From a virus, in the IMG/VR virus record IMGVR_UViG_3300009537_000128, positions 1 to 28,946 of that record: a DNA stretch of 28,946 nucleotides; one strand, written 5' to 3'. A program made the position numbers and the translations under genes. Under the pieces are notes generated by a model. That model was not told where the DNA came from. It searched no databases and saw only the letters and a list, made by a program, of their open reading frames with translations. Shown piece by piece: positions 1 through 6,993 of the stretch. The stretch's first letter is position 1. The number at the start of each line of letters is the position of its first letter.

Positions 1-767
1 CCGCCGGCATCGACACGCGCCTGCTGTCTCGCGATCGCTTCGTCGAGCGCCGCTAGCCTGTTCCGAAGTGCGAGGCCACCACCCGGTGCAGCAATTGGGC
101 TGCTTTCTTGGACAGCGAGTTGTCTTGCAATGACACCGCGCTGGGCTTCGAGACGGAACAATTCCTGTAACGCCAACGCGGTGTTGACGGCCGTCTGGCC
201 CCCAACCGGGAGTCCTTGGGCTTCTAAGAGTTTATCTAGCTCGTCGTTGACTTCCCTCATCCGCTCGCGGGCTTCCCTCGACTCACGACCGATAAGACGG
301 ATCGCGCCCGCAATCGCCGCCATGCCCGCGAGCACCCCAACGGTCGCGACCGTGCCGACCGCGAACGTGCTTACCGTGTTGGCGAGTTGACCGACCGCCG
401 GGTGCACGCCCGCAGCCTGACGCGCGAGCGAGGCCAGTGTGAGGTTGAGGCGGCCGAGGCCGGCAACGGAGCGGCCGGCGGCTGCCGTTACCGCGTTCTC
501 CTTCTCCCAAATCCCATCCATCGCCAGCGCGACTGCGTGCTGCGAGTCGATCACGTCCTGGTTCACCCTCACCCGCTCGCGCTGGGCAGCTATGTAAGGA
601 CTAGCGGCCAAAGCGTCGAACTCGGCCAGCGACATCATGTGACGTCGCCCTGACGCGGACAGCCGTTCCGTCTGCTGGATCGAGCGCTCGGCGGCCTGGT
701 CGTAGCGTCGGAAACCTTCCTCAGCTGGCCGCGGGTCTACGCCAAGACGTAGGATTTCGTCGGACAT
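1..767 (-). CDS. Tail tape measure protein, N-terminal part (runs off the window)
   Basis: This reading frame opens with ATG at 767 and stays open for 255 codons to the window edge, so the C-terminus is missing. The ATG overlaps the TGA of the frameshifted chaperone product by one base (TGATG). The start reads MSDEILRLGVDPRPAEEGFR, followed by charged helical sequence. Residues about 130-159 form a long hydrophobic, Ala/Gly/Val-rich segment (TVSTFAVGTVATVGVLAGMA, then AIAGAIRLI), and Arg/Glu-rich, coiled-coil-like sequence follows. Tape measure proteins set tail length and commonly combine coiled coils with hydrophobic segments, and they lie directly after the tail-assembly chaperones, as here. 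The identification rests on position and composition; no catalytic domain is visible in the part present. Confidence 0.82.
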   Translation of the reverse strand, partial: MSDEILRLGVDPRPAEEGFRRYDQAAERSIQQTERLSASGRRHMMSLAEFDALAASPYIAAQRERVRVNQDVIDSQHAVALAMDGIWEKENAVTAAAGRSVAGLGRLNLTLASLARQAAGVHPAVGQLANTVSTFAVGTVATVGVLAGMAAIAGAIRLIGRESREARERMREVNDELDKLLEAQGLPVGGQTAVNTALALQELFRLEAQRGVIARQLAVQESSPIAAPGGGLALRNRLAALDEAIARQQARVDAG

Positions 768-1542
768 CAGCCTGTATCGCCTTGCGACTCGTTCAAGTCC
801 TCACGAAGCACGTCGTCCATGCGCCGGACCAAGAACAAGAACCGCTCCCGCGAGATCACGTCCTGTGCGCGGGCATAATCGTTGACCGCCGTCCACGGGA
901 TCGGGCCCATGCTCATCCCGACCGTTCTGCACGTGGAAAGCTCCCAGAACGCCGCATAGATCCACGCGAGCCGCGCCGGCACGCGGGGGCGTGTGTCCCA
1001 GGGCTTGAACGGGCGGCCAGAGCGTACATAGGCGGCTAGCTTGGGGTCTTCTCGGATGTGCCGGCCCCAGCCTCGCTCCCACCGGAGCCGGTCAGTGAGT
1101 TTTTTGCGTCAGCTTCCAACCCATCCTCGTAGTAGCGGCCGTAAAGATGCGCCTGGTTCACGATCCAGGCGAGCACGTCGGCGTTGTGCGGGTCGGCAAG
1201 CACGTTCAGGCCGATGTCGTGCGTGTAGGGTCGCTCCTCGCCCGTGGGCCCGTAGATGCCGCGCATCGAGAGTACCAGTGCGTCAAGGACGAATGCGGGG
1301 TCGTCGTAACGATCCCTGAACTCGTCTTCTGCGGCATCGGTGTCAGGACGGCCGTTGCGCTCGCTTATCCGCTCGACACGCTGTTGTAGCGCACGTTTGA
1401 ATCGCGGATTCCAAGTACCAGCCGGTAGCACGGTCACGTAGAATTCCGGCCGGAGCGGGCACTCGTGTTCCACGCCCTGCTCGACGGCCAAGATATCGAG
1501 CCGGCGCGGCGATGAACCGAGCCTCATGATGTTGTCGCTCAT
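767..1542 (-). CDS. Tail assembly chaperone, -1 frameshift fusion product (gpGT-like)
   Basis: This is the predicted minor product of the chaperone gene. Ribosomes read from ATG 1542 to the slippery heptamer at 1105-1099, slip back one base, and continue from CTC at 1099 to the TGA at 769-767. That adds 110 residues to the first 148, giving about 258 aa. The extension has no stop codon and begins LTDRLRWERGWGRHIREDPK. It then continues through a Trp-rich region (PARLAWIYAAFWEL), with amino-acid composition like a real protein. In lambda and many other siphoviruses a gpG/gpGT pair is made this way, and the extended form links the tape measure to the tail tube. The order tube, chaperone, tape measure is the expected one. 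Confidence 0.82.
1036..1542 (-). CDS. Tail assembly chaperone, unshifted product (gpG-like)
   Basis: This 168-aa protein is the zero-frame product of the tail assembly chaperone gene. It lies between the tail tube and tape measure genes, where siphophages carry gpG-type chaperones that coat the tape measure during tail assembly. The start (MSDNIMRLGSS) follows an AGGAGC element with a rather long 10-11 base spacer. The body is mixed helical, and the last 20 residues, after the slippery site, are low-complexity (SLTGSGGSEAGAGTSEKTPS). Such a tail is typical of a short sequence read only when no frameshift occurs. There is no enzymatic motif. The assignment comes from gene order plus the frameshift architecture. 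Confidence 0.8.
   Translation of the reverse strand: MSDNIMRLGSSPRRLDILAVEQGVEHECPLRPEFYVTVLPAGTWNPRFKRALQQRVERISERNGRPDTDAAEDEFRDRYDDPAFVLDALVLSMRGIYGPTGEERPYTHDIGLNVLADPHNADVLAWIVNQAHLYGRYYEDGLEADAKNSLTGSGGSEAGAGTSEKTPS
1081..1105 (-). promoter_or_regulatory. Programmed -1 ribosomal frameshift site (A AAA AAC) with downstream hairpin
   Basis: On the minus strand the codons read gac gcA AAA AAC tca, so the heptamer at 1105-1099 is in the exact phase needed for tandem -1 slippage (AAA/AAC to AAA/AAA). Six bases downstream, 1092-1081 can fold as ACCG-GCTC-CGGT, a short stimulatory-type hairpin. The -1 frame beyond it is open for 110 codons. A AAA AAC is among the most efficient bacterial slippery sequences known. 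Confidence 0.85.
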
Positions 1543-1584
1543 GGTACCACGTGCTCCTGTTGGGTTTAGCGGATGGGGTCCTCA

Positions 1585-2505
1585 CTACGCGGGGGTACGC
1601 GTGAACCGGATTAGGGCCGCGTCGTCCTCGTCGGCAAACGCCTCGAAATTCACGCGCAGAATCCGGTCGGAATCTGGGCCAGGGTTGGTGATATCGGCGT
1701 CGCCCACATACTTGATGCGAGGGATGGCAACGAACAGGTCGTTGCCCGCCGTGTCGGTCAACTGGATCTCCATGCTCCGCTCGTCGAACGCGAACCAGGC
1801 GTCCATGAGCGTGTCAGTCTCGAAATACTGCTGGATAGTGCCGCTCACCATCAGCCGCCCGACGCCGATATCGAACGGGTTGAGCGAGCCCAGCTCCCGC
1901 TTCGCGCGCAACGAGCGGTCGAGCCGGAGCTCGACGCCGATGACCTTAGAGAGCGCCGCCGAGTCTTCGCGGAGCACACTGACCATATCGACGCAGTTGA
2001 ATGACTCGGTCGTGGTCGGCGCGGTGTTGGCCGTGCCGACACTCGCCTGCGCGATCGAAGGCGTGGCCGACATGATGCTAAATGAGCCGGTCACGACGTC
2101 GTCAAGCGCAAGGCTCATCGAGAGGGACGCGATACGCGAGCCCTTGTAGATGAGGTACTGGTCCGGGCTGATGTCGGGATCGACGAACTGCTCTTCGAAC
2201 GTGTAGCTCTTCTTCGTCGTACCGTCCGATAGCACATTGGTCGCCCACGTCCCGAGCAACATGCCCTCTAACAGATCGTCGAGCGTGCCGTAGCTCCATT
2301 CGACGTTGACCTGGCCGCCGCCCATCTGTGAGGTACGGATCGGTGGCCCAGCCCGTAGGTCGGATCGAATCTCATTGGAGCGCGTCTGTCCTTGGGTCGG
2401 CCGTAATGATCCGCCGGTCCGACGAAGTTGCTGCAACGCAGCGGTCGGGGTGGTGCCGAACGTGGTCTCTTCGACGTAGGCTAGGTCGGTGAGGTTGCTG
2501 TCCAT
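1585..2505 (-). CDS. Major tail tube protein
   Basis: This 306-aa protein has the features of the lambda-like tail tube family seen in many siphoviruses. The N-terminus YVEETTFGTTPT leads to LRRTGGSLRPTQGQ and then SNEIRSDLR, which resembles the start of that family (a TTFGTTP turn, then an EIRSDR-like stretch). The middle contains the pattern SASL.MSLALDDVVTGSFSIM, a strand-rich core, and the C-terminal half is again beta-rich. Subunits stack as hexameric rings to form the tail tube through which DNA passes. It lies downstream of the tail terminator and upstream of the chaperone, as expected. The ATG at 2505 follows an AGGAGACACTTAG element. No sheath gene is seen next to it, which supports a non-contractile tail. 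Confidence 0.85.
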   Translation of the reverse strand: MDSNLTDLAYVEETTFGTTPTAALQQLRRTGGSLRPTQGQTRSNEIRSDLRAGPPIRTSQMGGGQVNVEWSYGTLDDLLEGMLLGTWATNVLSDGTTKKSYTFEEQFVDPDISPDQYLIYKGSRIASLSMSLALDDVVTGSFSIMSATPSIAQASVGTANTAPTTTESFNCVDMVSVLREDSAALSKVIGVELRLDRSLRAKRELGSLNPFDIGVGRLMVSGTIQQYFETDTLMDAWFAFDERSMEIQLTDTAGNDLFVAIPRIKYVGDADITNPGPDSDRILRVNFEAFADEDDAALIRFTRTPA

Positions 2506-2517
2506 CTAAGTGTCTCC

Positions 2518-2913
2518 TCAGTGGCTTGTATCGCGGTAAAACGGGCACACGACCTCGACGACGTACCAACTGTCCTTGTCGGGACCGAGCGGGCGCACGG
2601 TTGGCGCGCGGAACTTCACCCGCGGATCTATGCTGACGTTACGGAACAAAGCAGCGAGCGAGTCGGCATAGGTGAGCGCAGTGCCGACGCCGGTATTCTT
2701 CGGGACCTTGACGGTGAGCACGAGCAGCCCAGGATAGCGCACGTCCTGCGCTGGCACAGAAACGTTGAACGCGCCTTGATGGCGGATAACGGCCTCGACG
2801 TACGGGCTCTCTGCCGCCACATATGTAGTGTTCGGATACGCGATATCGGTCGTCGCCCAGTTGTCGCCTAACCGGTCGAAGATCGCGAGATCGGCGGCCT
2901 TGTACGTGCTCAT
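2518..2913 (-). CDS. Tail terminator protein (DUF4128/gpU-like)
   Basis: This 131-aa protein starts MSTYKAADLAIFDRL. The pattern of a helical N-terminus, SPYVEAVIRHQGAFNVSV, a LLVLTVKVPKNTGVGTAL strand-turn, and a C-terminal WYVVEVVCPFYRDT strand matches tail terminator proteins of siphoviruses. These form a ring that ends tail-tube polymerisation and docks to the head connector. The ATG at 2913 overlaps the TGA of the upstream tail-completion gene by four bases (ATGA). The tail tube gene follows after 12 bases. The family label is from pattern recognition rather than alignment, but size and order agree. Confidence 0.75.
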   Translation of the reverse strand: MSTYKAADLAIFDRLGDNWATTDIAYPNTTYVAAESPYVEAVIRHQGAFNVSVPAQDVRYPGLLVLTVKVPKNTGVGTALTYADSLAALFRNVSIDPRVKFRAPTVRPLGPDKDSWYVVEVVCPFYRDTSH

Positions 2914-3317
2914 CGCGGCGCGCCGTTACTGCGTAGCCATGTCTTGAGCGCCTCGACGGCACCGACGAGCATGTGATCGAGCCCTTCGAGGATCGAGATG
3001 TACGGCAACCCGTTATGGATCCAGATGATGTCGGCGCCGCTAGCTGCTCCGATCGCTGCGCTTTCTTCGGCGAACGTGTCGCGGTTGCCCTCGCGACCGG
3101 CCATGTCCTTGCGTTCCCAGTCGTAGCCCATCGCGGGATCGCCTTCGGTGACTTGCCAGTTGCCACGCGCTCGGCCGGTATCGACGCGTGTACCGAACAC
3201 GAGATTCTGGAGCCCGTACAATACCGCAGCACGGACACGTTGACGGTGGCGCTCCCGCGATTCGTCGATCCGGCGCGTAACGCCGATCTTGAACTCTTGC
3301 AGGTTCGTGACGGCCAC
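2910..3317 (-). CDS. Tail completion / HK97 gp10-like head-tail joining protein
   Basis: This 135-aa protein contains the hallmark VDTGRARGNWQV (residues about 45-56) and NGLPYISILEGL near the C-terminus, followed by the helix VGAVEALKTWL. That pair of patterns (P-V-D-T-G-x-x-x-x-x-W, then N-x-x-x-Y-x-x-x-L-E) is characteristic of HK97 gp10 and related tail completion proteins. These help join the tail to the head. The GTG start at 3317 has a strong GGAGG Shine-Dalgarno with a 5-base spacer, which fixes the start. It sits between the head closure and tail terminator genes, in the canonical order. Confidence 0.82.
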   Translation of the reverse strand: MAVTNLQEFKIGVTRRIDESRERHRQRVRAAVLYGLQNLVFGTRVDTGRARGNWQVTEGDPAMGYDWERKDMAGREGNRDTFAEESAAIGAASGADIIWIHNGLPYISILEGLDHMLVGAVEALKTWLRSNGAPR

Positions 3318-3319
3318 AG

Positions 3320-3688
3320 TTACCTCCGCACCTGCAATTCATACGCCGCTTCCTGGGCGCCCGAACTGTAGCCCTTCACGTTCACGATCCGCCATGTCCG
3401 GCCACCCTCGACAAGTGTATCTCGGTCCGGTACAGGCTCCACACCGAGCCGGAGCCGACTGACGATGGCCTTGCGGTCGCCGCGCTTGACGAGCGTGCCA
3501 TCGAATTGGCGTTCGTGGTACTCGCTGAATACGACTTCGCACGCGTAGTCGGCGCTCGACATCGTCACGTCGCCCGTCGTGGTACTGAACGCCGCGCTAC
3601 CGCCATGCTTGAGCGTCGCGCTGCGGCCGAACGTTTTGGTCAATGTCCGGGCTACACTGCCCAGCGCAACGTCGAGAACGCCGGTCAT
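3320..3688 (-). CDS. Head closure protein (Hc1-like)
   Basis: This is a 122-aa protein. The frame extends upstream to 3709, but I choose ATG 3688 because it gives a four-base ATGA overlap with the stop of the connector gene, the dominant junction type in this operon. The sequence is MTGVLDVALGSVARTL followed by beta-rich sequence. It includes YACEVVFSEYHERQFDGTLV and a C-terminal GGRTWRIVNVKGYSSGAQ segment typical of small head closure and stopper proteins, which sit below the connector and retain DNA. Position between the connector and gp10-like genes supports this. There is no enzymatic motif. Confidence 0.7.
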   Translation of the reverse strand: MTGVLDVALGSVARTLTKTFGRSATLKHGGSAAFSTTTGDVTMSSADYACEVVFSEYHERQFDGTLVKRGDRKAIVSRLRLGVEPVPDRDTLVEGGRTWRIVNVKGYSSGAQEAAYELQVRR

Positions 3689-4194
3689 GAGCGCACCAGC
3701 TCCAGCCACGGCCCGCGCATCGTGACATGCGCCAACTCGGCGAGGATGTAGGTTGGAATCTCGCCAGCTACACGAGAATGGTTCGGCTCGACTTCGAGCG
3801 GGCCGACCTTCGCGCGGTCGAACCGTTCGAGCCCGTCCGTCGCGTGCGGGTCCGTCGATTCGGCGTTCTTGTTCAGGTAATGGAGCGCCAACTCAAGCGT
3901 GGCTTCGACCAGAAACGTCGGGATCGCGGCGCTCGCGTATTCCTCGCCGTCTTTGTCATAGACATCGCTGCGTGGCCATTCGAGCGCTTGGTCGGTAGAG
4001 CTTTTGTAGCCCACGTACGTGAGTTGGTCGAGCCTACGTGTCGCCATGATCAGGGCCCGCGCTTTCACGTCCGGGTCCGAATCGCCCGTCCAATTCGTTG
4101 CCTGCAAGCGCTCGTCAAAATAGGTCGTGCCTTGCGCGAGCGTGGCAAACGAATTCGCGGTCGGCGAGCTCGGGGTCGCGTTGATTGTGGGCAT
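3685..4194 (-). CDS. Head-tail connector / adaptor protein (DnaT-like family)
   Basis: This 169-aa protein begins MPTINATPSSPTANSFATLA and continues TTYFDERLQATNWTG and ALIMATRRLDQLTYVGYK. It then reads ALEWPRSDVYDKDGEEYAS and IPTFLVEATLELALHYL. This order of motifs (an A-N-S-Y/F segment, a YFDERL helix, a T-R-x-L-D helix, a W-P-R turn and a helix rich in A-x-x-E-L-A) matches the phage adaptor family often labelled as a DnaT-like domain. These form the connector ring under the portal. A 91-base gap with a strong hairpin precedes it, and no clear Shine-Dalgarno is seen before ATG 4194. Its head-closure neighbour overlaps its stop by four bases. Confidence 0.78.
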   Translation of the reverse strand: MPTINATPSSPTANSFATLAQGTTYFDERLQATNWTGDSDPDVKARALIMATRRLDQLTYVGYKSSTDQALEWPRSDVYDKDGEEYASAAIPTFLVEATLELALHYLNKNAESTDPHATDGLERFDRAKVGPLEVEPNHSRVAGEIPTYILAELAHVTMRGPWLELVRS

Positions 4195-4210
4195 CAGACT
4201 AGGTCAAGCC

Positions 4211-4254
4211 GGCCCGTAGGCGTCCGCGCGCCGCACAGGGAGACGCCTGGGGCC
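4211..4254 (-). other. Long inverted repeat between the 66-aa gene and the connector gene
   Basis: The two arms are GGCCC-gt-AGGCGTC (4211-4224) and GACGCCT-g-GGGCC (4242-4254), which pair over 12 bp with a small internal loop and a 17-base apical loop. It lies in the 91-bp gap 4195-4285. On the transcribed strand no T-run follows, so it is not a classic intrinsic terminator. It may be a transcript-stability or processing element. Confidence 0.6.
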
Positions 4255-4285
4255 TTTCGGGACACACCCACGCCATAGGCCGGAC

Positions 4286-4486
4286 TCATTCGGGATCGCC
4301 GTCTGGGAACTCGTCCCATTCGTCCTCTTCGTCGCCCTGGAAAAACGTGACGTCATCGTAGTCGGGCGGCTCGGCAGGCGGATCCGCTTCCAGCCAAAGC
4401 ACATGCACGGCCGGATCGTAGACGGCTGAGTCGATGACAGTCGGCCGGTTCGGATCCGTCGCATGGACGACGGCCACGCGGCTCAT
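4286..4486 (-). CDS. Small acidic hypothetical protein
   Basis: This 66-aa protein is not recognised. It opens with a short strand-rich part (MSRVAVVHATDPNRPTVIDS, then HVLWLEADPP) and ends in a very acidic tail (FFQGDEEDEWDEFPDGDPE). The ATG at 4486 overlaps the TGA of the preceding gene by four bases (ATGA), which makes expression as part of the head operon likely. It lies between the capsid and connector genes, where phages often carry small head proteins of unknown role. The acidic tail suggests interaction with a basic partner, but this is only an inference. Confidence 0.6.
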   Translation of the reverse strand: MSRVAVVHATDPNRPTVIDSAVYDPAVHVLWLEADPPAEPPDYDDVTFFQGDEEDEWDEFPDGDPE

Positions 4487-4935
4487 ACCGCCTCGTCACG
4501 TAGCAACGCCCACGCGTGCTCAGGCGAGCGTTTCGCCTTGCCGACCTTCTCGCCGTCACGCATGGCGACAAACCAACGACCTCGTTGGATCACCTCCTCG
4601 GTCGGCCTCGGGCCCGTAGGTATGGGTGCGGGCTCGGGCTCAGGAGCGGGTGGCGCGAGATCGGCTGGCGCATCCATAACGGCATCGCCAGCGAATTGCC
4701 GGACCTCGACACCCTCGCGTTCGTTCGCCCAGACCAGATCGCGGCGCGTACCGTCATGATAGACATGTGCGCCGCGGTGTACTTCGCCCGCGTAGTAGCG
4801 GACGTTGCAAGGCGTCACGAGCGCGTACTCGCGCGATTGCCTCAGTTGCTCGACAAACGTCTCGCCGAGCGTCCTGTGGGTTCGGCCGTAATAGACCCAA
4901 GCGTTCGGCGTTGCGACCTGTTGTGCGGTGTTCAT
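4483..4935 (-). CDS. Hypothetical head-region protein with Pro-rich linker
   Basis: The predicted protein is 150 aa from ATG 4935 (MNTAQQVATPNAWVYYGRTH). An in-frame ATG at 4962 would add nine residues, but it lies only 10 bases from a large hairpin and has no Shine-Dalgarno. GAGGAG and GAGC elements precede 4935. The N-terminal half (residues about 10-85) is a small folded-looking domain. A Pro/Ala/Glu linker (LAPPAPEPEPAPIPTGPRP) follows, then a short C-terminal domain (IQRGRWFVAMRDGEKVGKAK). The gene follows the major capsid protein directly. I do not recognise the family; a capsid-associated or decoration role is possible from position alone. Confidence 0.6.
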   Translation of the reverse strand: MNTAQQVATPNAWVYYGRTHRTLGETFVEQLRQSREYALVTPCNVRYYAGEVHRGAHVYHDGTRRDLVWANEREGVEVRQFAGDAVMDAPADLAPPAPEPEPAPIPTGPRPTEEVIQRGRWFVAMRDGEKVGKAKRSPEHAWALLRDEAV

Positions 4936-4971
4936 GTCGAAGCTCGACTCCTCGTTGCCCATGTGCGGAGC

Positions 4972-4997
4972 GGGGCGGGACCCGAAGGCCCCACCCC
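4972..4997 (-). terminator. Strong UUCG-tetraloop hairpin downstream of the major capsid gene
   Basis: On the minus strand GGGGTGGGGCC (4997-4987) pairs with GGTCCCGCCCC (4982-4972) over 11 bp with two G-U pairs. They are closed by a cUUCGg tetraloop (4986-4983). It begins 18 bases after the capsid stop codon. There is no T-run after it, so it may act as a partial terminator or as an RNA 3'-end stabiliser for the capsid message. Confidence 0.7.
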
Positions 4998-5001
4998 GTC
5001 A

Positions 5002-5014
5002 CAGGTTAGACCTG
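5002..5014 (-). repeat. Small inverted repeat touching the capsid stop codon
   Basis: CAGGT (5002-5006) and ACCTG (5010-5014) are perfect inverted repeats around a 3-base loop. They start directly after the capsid gene stop (5017-5015) and lie 4 bases before the larger UUCG hairpin, so the capsid message ends in two tandem hairpins. Confidence 0.5.
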
Positions 5015-6010
5015 CTACTGACTGCGGATAATGACGCCCGGCAGCAGCTTGTTGTCGGCGACTTTCGTCGACCAACTACCCGACGTTGCGACCGTCGCAT
5101 CGGTCGGGTTGGAACCCGATCCAGTCGCGTAGGCGCAGCCTCGGAGCCCGAGGTTGTAGCCATACTCGGCCTGGTAGGTGATGTACAGGTTCTGCGCGCC
5201 GGTACGTGGCCCCTCGGCCACAGCGAACGGAAGCTCTGTCATCTGGAGCGTGGCCGCGCCGCGCACGAGTCCCAACGTCGAGTAGACCGGCGAACCGGTC
5301 GAGACGTCGGAATAGCTGATGAGACTCGCCGAATCCGTCACGAGCACGCGACGGCCTAGCGTGGCCGGCATGCCGTTGTAGATCACGTTGCCGAAGATGT
5401 CGGACGCGAATACCGACGCCTGCGAGCTGACCTGCCCACTGAGCAGATCGTAGAACGGCTTCGAGTGCATCACGAAAAGCGAGATGTTGCCACCCTTGTC
5501 GCCGAACTTCTGCACGCCACTCACCAGATCGGTAAGCGCCAGGTTGCCGTCGGTCGCATCGTGTTCGAGCGCCGCGACACTGTCCAGCTTCGCCTCGAGC
5601 GCCGAGAGCGCGATGTTGAGCTGCTCGGTCGGCACCGCGACAGCAGCCTGTGTGCCTACTGTCAGGCTGAAGCGTGCCGGATCGAAGCCGGCGAGCCACG
5701 CGGCGGACACGTTCCACTCGTATGGTCCGTTCACGCGGTGGAGCTTCACGCTGACGAAATCGTCCTGCGTGAGCTTCGTGGGGACGAGCGACGAGCTCGA
5801 GTCGGTGCTCGGATCGCGCCGACTGATCGCCGACACCTCGTCCATGAAGGCTTCGTGATGATACTGGCCTTTCTCGCGGCCAGTTCGCATAACGATAGCG
5901 CCACCTGACGCCTCGTTGAATGCATTTACATGCTGTTGGAGCGTCTCGATGAACGCGCCCTGAAATTGGGGCTGATAGATCTTGACGTCGCCACTGGCGG
6001 TTGTCGCCAT
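5015..6010 (-). CDS. Major capsid protein
   Basis: This 331-aa protein is placed directly downstream of the scaffold, at the position of the major head subunit. The ATG at 6010 has a strong AAGGAAG Shine-Dalgarno six bases upstream, fitting high expression. The N-terminus (ASGDVKIYQPQFQGAFIETL) leads into helical sequence, then ISRRDPSTDSSSSLVPTKLT. A segment with FGDKGGNISLFVMHSKPFYD and GNVIYNGMPATLGRRVLVTD matches the loop and axial-domain pattern of HK97-fold capsid proteins of this phage group. The C-terminal half includes YITYQAEYGYNLGLRG, also typical. Two hairpins follow the gene. The family identification is by pattern and gene order, not by alignment. Confidence 0.85.
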   Translation of the reverse strand: MATTASGDVKIYQPQFQGAFIETLQQHVNAFNEASGGAIVMRTGREKGQYHHEAFMDEVSAISRRDPSTDSSSSLVPTKLTQDDFVSVKLHRVNGPYEWNVSAAWLAGFDPARFSLTVGTQAAVAVPTEQLNIALSALEAKLDSVAALEHDATDGNLALTDLVSGVQKFGDKGGNISLFVMHSKPFYDLLSGQVSSQASVFASDIFGNVIYNGMPATLGRRVLVTDSASLISYSDVSTGSPVYSTLGLVRGAATLQMTELPFAVAEGPRTGAQNLYITYQAEYGYNLGLRGCAYATGSGSNPTDATVATSGSWSTKVADNKLLPGVIIRSQ

Positions 6011-6159
6011 GGAACACTTCCTTGGTCACTGGTTGCGTGATTGTCGGATGTGCCCTTGGCACAACCCGCGCTAGCCATTGGCTGGCGGGAATGCTTGAGC
6101 TTATCGTCGGCGCATCGTGCCGACGCCCGCGTCAGCGACGCGGCCCGCTGGTGGGAACG
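6011..6159 (-). other. Intergenic region before the capsid gene with two hairpins
   Basis: The 149-bp gap between scaffold and capsid has no open frame I can support. A hairpin at 6105-6125 (CGTCGGC, 7-base loop, GCCGACG) and an imperfect one at 6069-6087 (stem of 8 with one mismatch on the transcribed strand, 3-base loop) lie upstream of the capsid Shine-Dalgarno. The region could serve as a 5' leader or attenuator for the capsid message. No convincing promoter was seen. Confidence 0.45.
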
Positions 6160-6897
6160 CTACGCGGCGGCGCCCCCATACTGTGCATCGGTATAGGCAA
6201 CCTGCTCGTCCGGCGTCATCTCGCTGAACTTCTTACCTTCCCACGACTTGCCGCGCGAACTGACGTCGCCGTGTCCGCCACCACCTCCACCGGTCTCAGG
6301 CGGTAGGTACTTGGCGGCATCGTCTGTGCCGGCCCACGACTTGACGTATTCAGCGACCGTTTTGTCGCCATGCACATCATCAGGGAACACGCCGACGGCT
6401 CGACCGTCTACAACCTTCACGTTCGGGCCTAGGTCGCTGAGTTCGAGATACGCGGCCCGCTGGTATTCTGGCAGAATGCCGGCCTCGGCGATCGCAGCAC
6501 GTAGCTGGCTTTCGATAGCGAGATCGCGGATCATACGGTCACGGTCGGCGATCTCTTGTTCCTTGAGCGCGATCTGGTCGGCGGTCTCTTTCTTCCATTG
6601 CGCACGAATCTCGTCGAGCTTGCCCTCCGATTCCTGCTTACGCTCGCTCGCCTGACGCTTCTCTTCACGTAACGTTTCGAGCTCGGCGATGTCGTCGTCG
6701 CTCACGCGCTCGGCGAGCGCCTTGAGTTCCGAGACCTTGACTTTCATGCGTTCGTAGGCGCGCTCAAGGCTCGCGACATCGTCGACCGCCTTGACGCCCG
6801 TTACGGGCAGCTTGAATACGTCACCGTCCTGCACGTACAGATCACGTGCCGCTTCGGGCACGTCGTCGAGTGCGTCGACCTTGAATGGCAGCTCCAT
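6160..6897 (-). CDS. Capsid scaffolding protein
   Basis: This is a 245-aa protein from ATG 6897; the frame is open to 6972, but the typical family start is MELPFKVDALDDVPEAARDL. The early segment YVQDGDVFKLPVTGV is characteristic of phage scaffold proteins of the gp20 type. Residues about 40-125 form a highly charged coiled coil (ERAYERMKVKVSELKALAER and onwards). Residues 124-150 contain the conserved-looking RDLAIESQLRAAIAEAGILP. A glycine run (about residues 203-208) precedes a short C-terminal segment with EMTPDEQVAYTDAQ. Scaffolds guide procapsid assembly and are removed before packaging. The gene lies immediately upstream of the major capsid gene, as usual. GGGGAG lies 12 bases before the start. 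Confidence 0.82.
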   Translation of the reverse strand: MELPFKVDALDDVPEAARDLYVQDGDVFKLPVTGVKAVDDVASLERAYERMKVKVSELKALAERVSDDDIAELETLREEKRQASERKQESEGKLDEIRAQWKKETADQIALKEQEIADRDRMIRDLAIESQLRAAIAEAGILPEYQRAAYLELSDLGPNVKVVDGRAVGVFPDDVHGDKTVAEYVKSWAGTDDAAKYLPPETGGGGGGHGDVSSRGKSWEGKKFSEMTPDEQVAYTDAQYGGAAA

Positions 6898-6963
6898 CCT
6901 GTAGTCCGTCTCCCCTGTAAACAACTTTTGCGTAGGACCTGCGTGGGACCTTATGGCCCCCAT

Positions 6964-6993
6964 AACGTACACACCCTACGGGTTGTGGGTCAA
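6964..6993 (-). promoter_or_regulatory. Candidate internal promoter before the scaffold-capsid genes
   Basis: TTGACC at 6993-6988 is followed after 18 bases by TACGTT at 6969-6964. The spacer contains the inverted repeat ACCC-GTA-GGGT. The same TTGACC with 18-base spacing is seen in the leader of the terminase genes. The -10 match is weak, and the -35 lies inside the end of the upstream coding sequence, so this is tentative. Confidence 0.3.

Noticed and set aside
1526-2149. A 207-codon plus-strand frame opposite the tail tube gene
   Set aside because: The sense strand encodes a recognisable tail tube protein; the antisense product is Ser/Arg-rich with no domain pattern.
4202-4207. A third TTGACC on the minus strand before the connector gene, as a possible promoter
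   Set aside because: It is only 7 bases from the start codon, so a -10 box would fall inside the gene, and no -10-like sequence is seen there.
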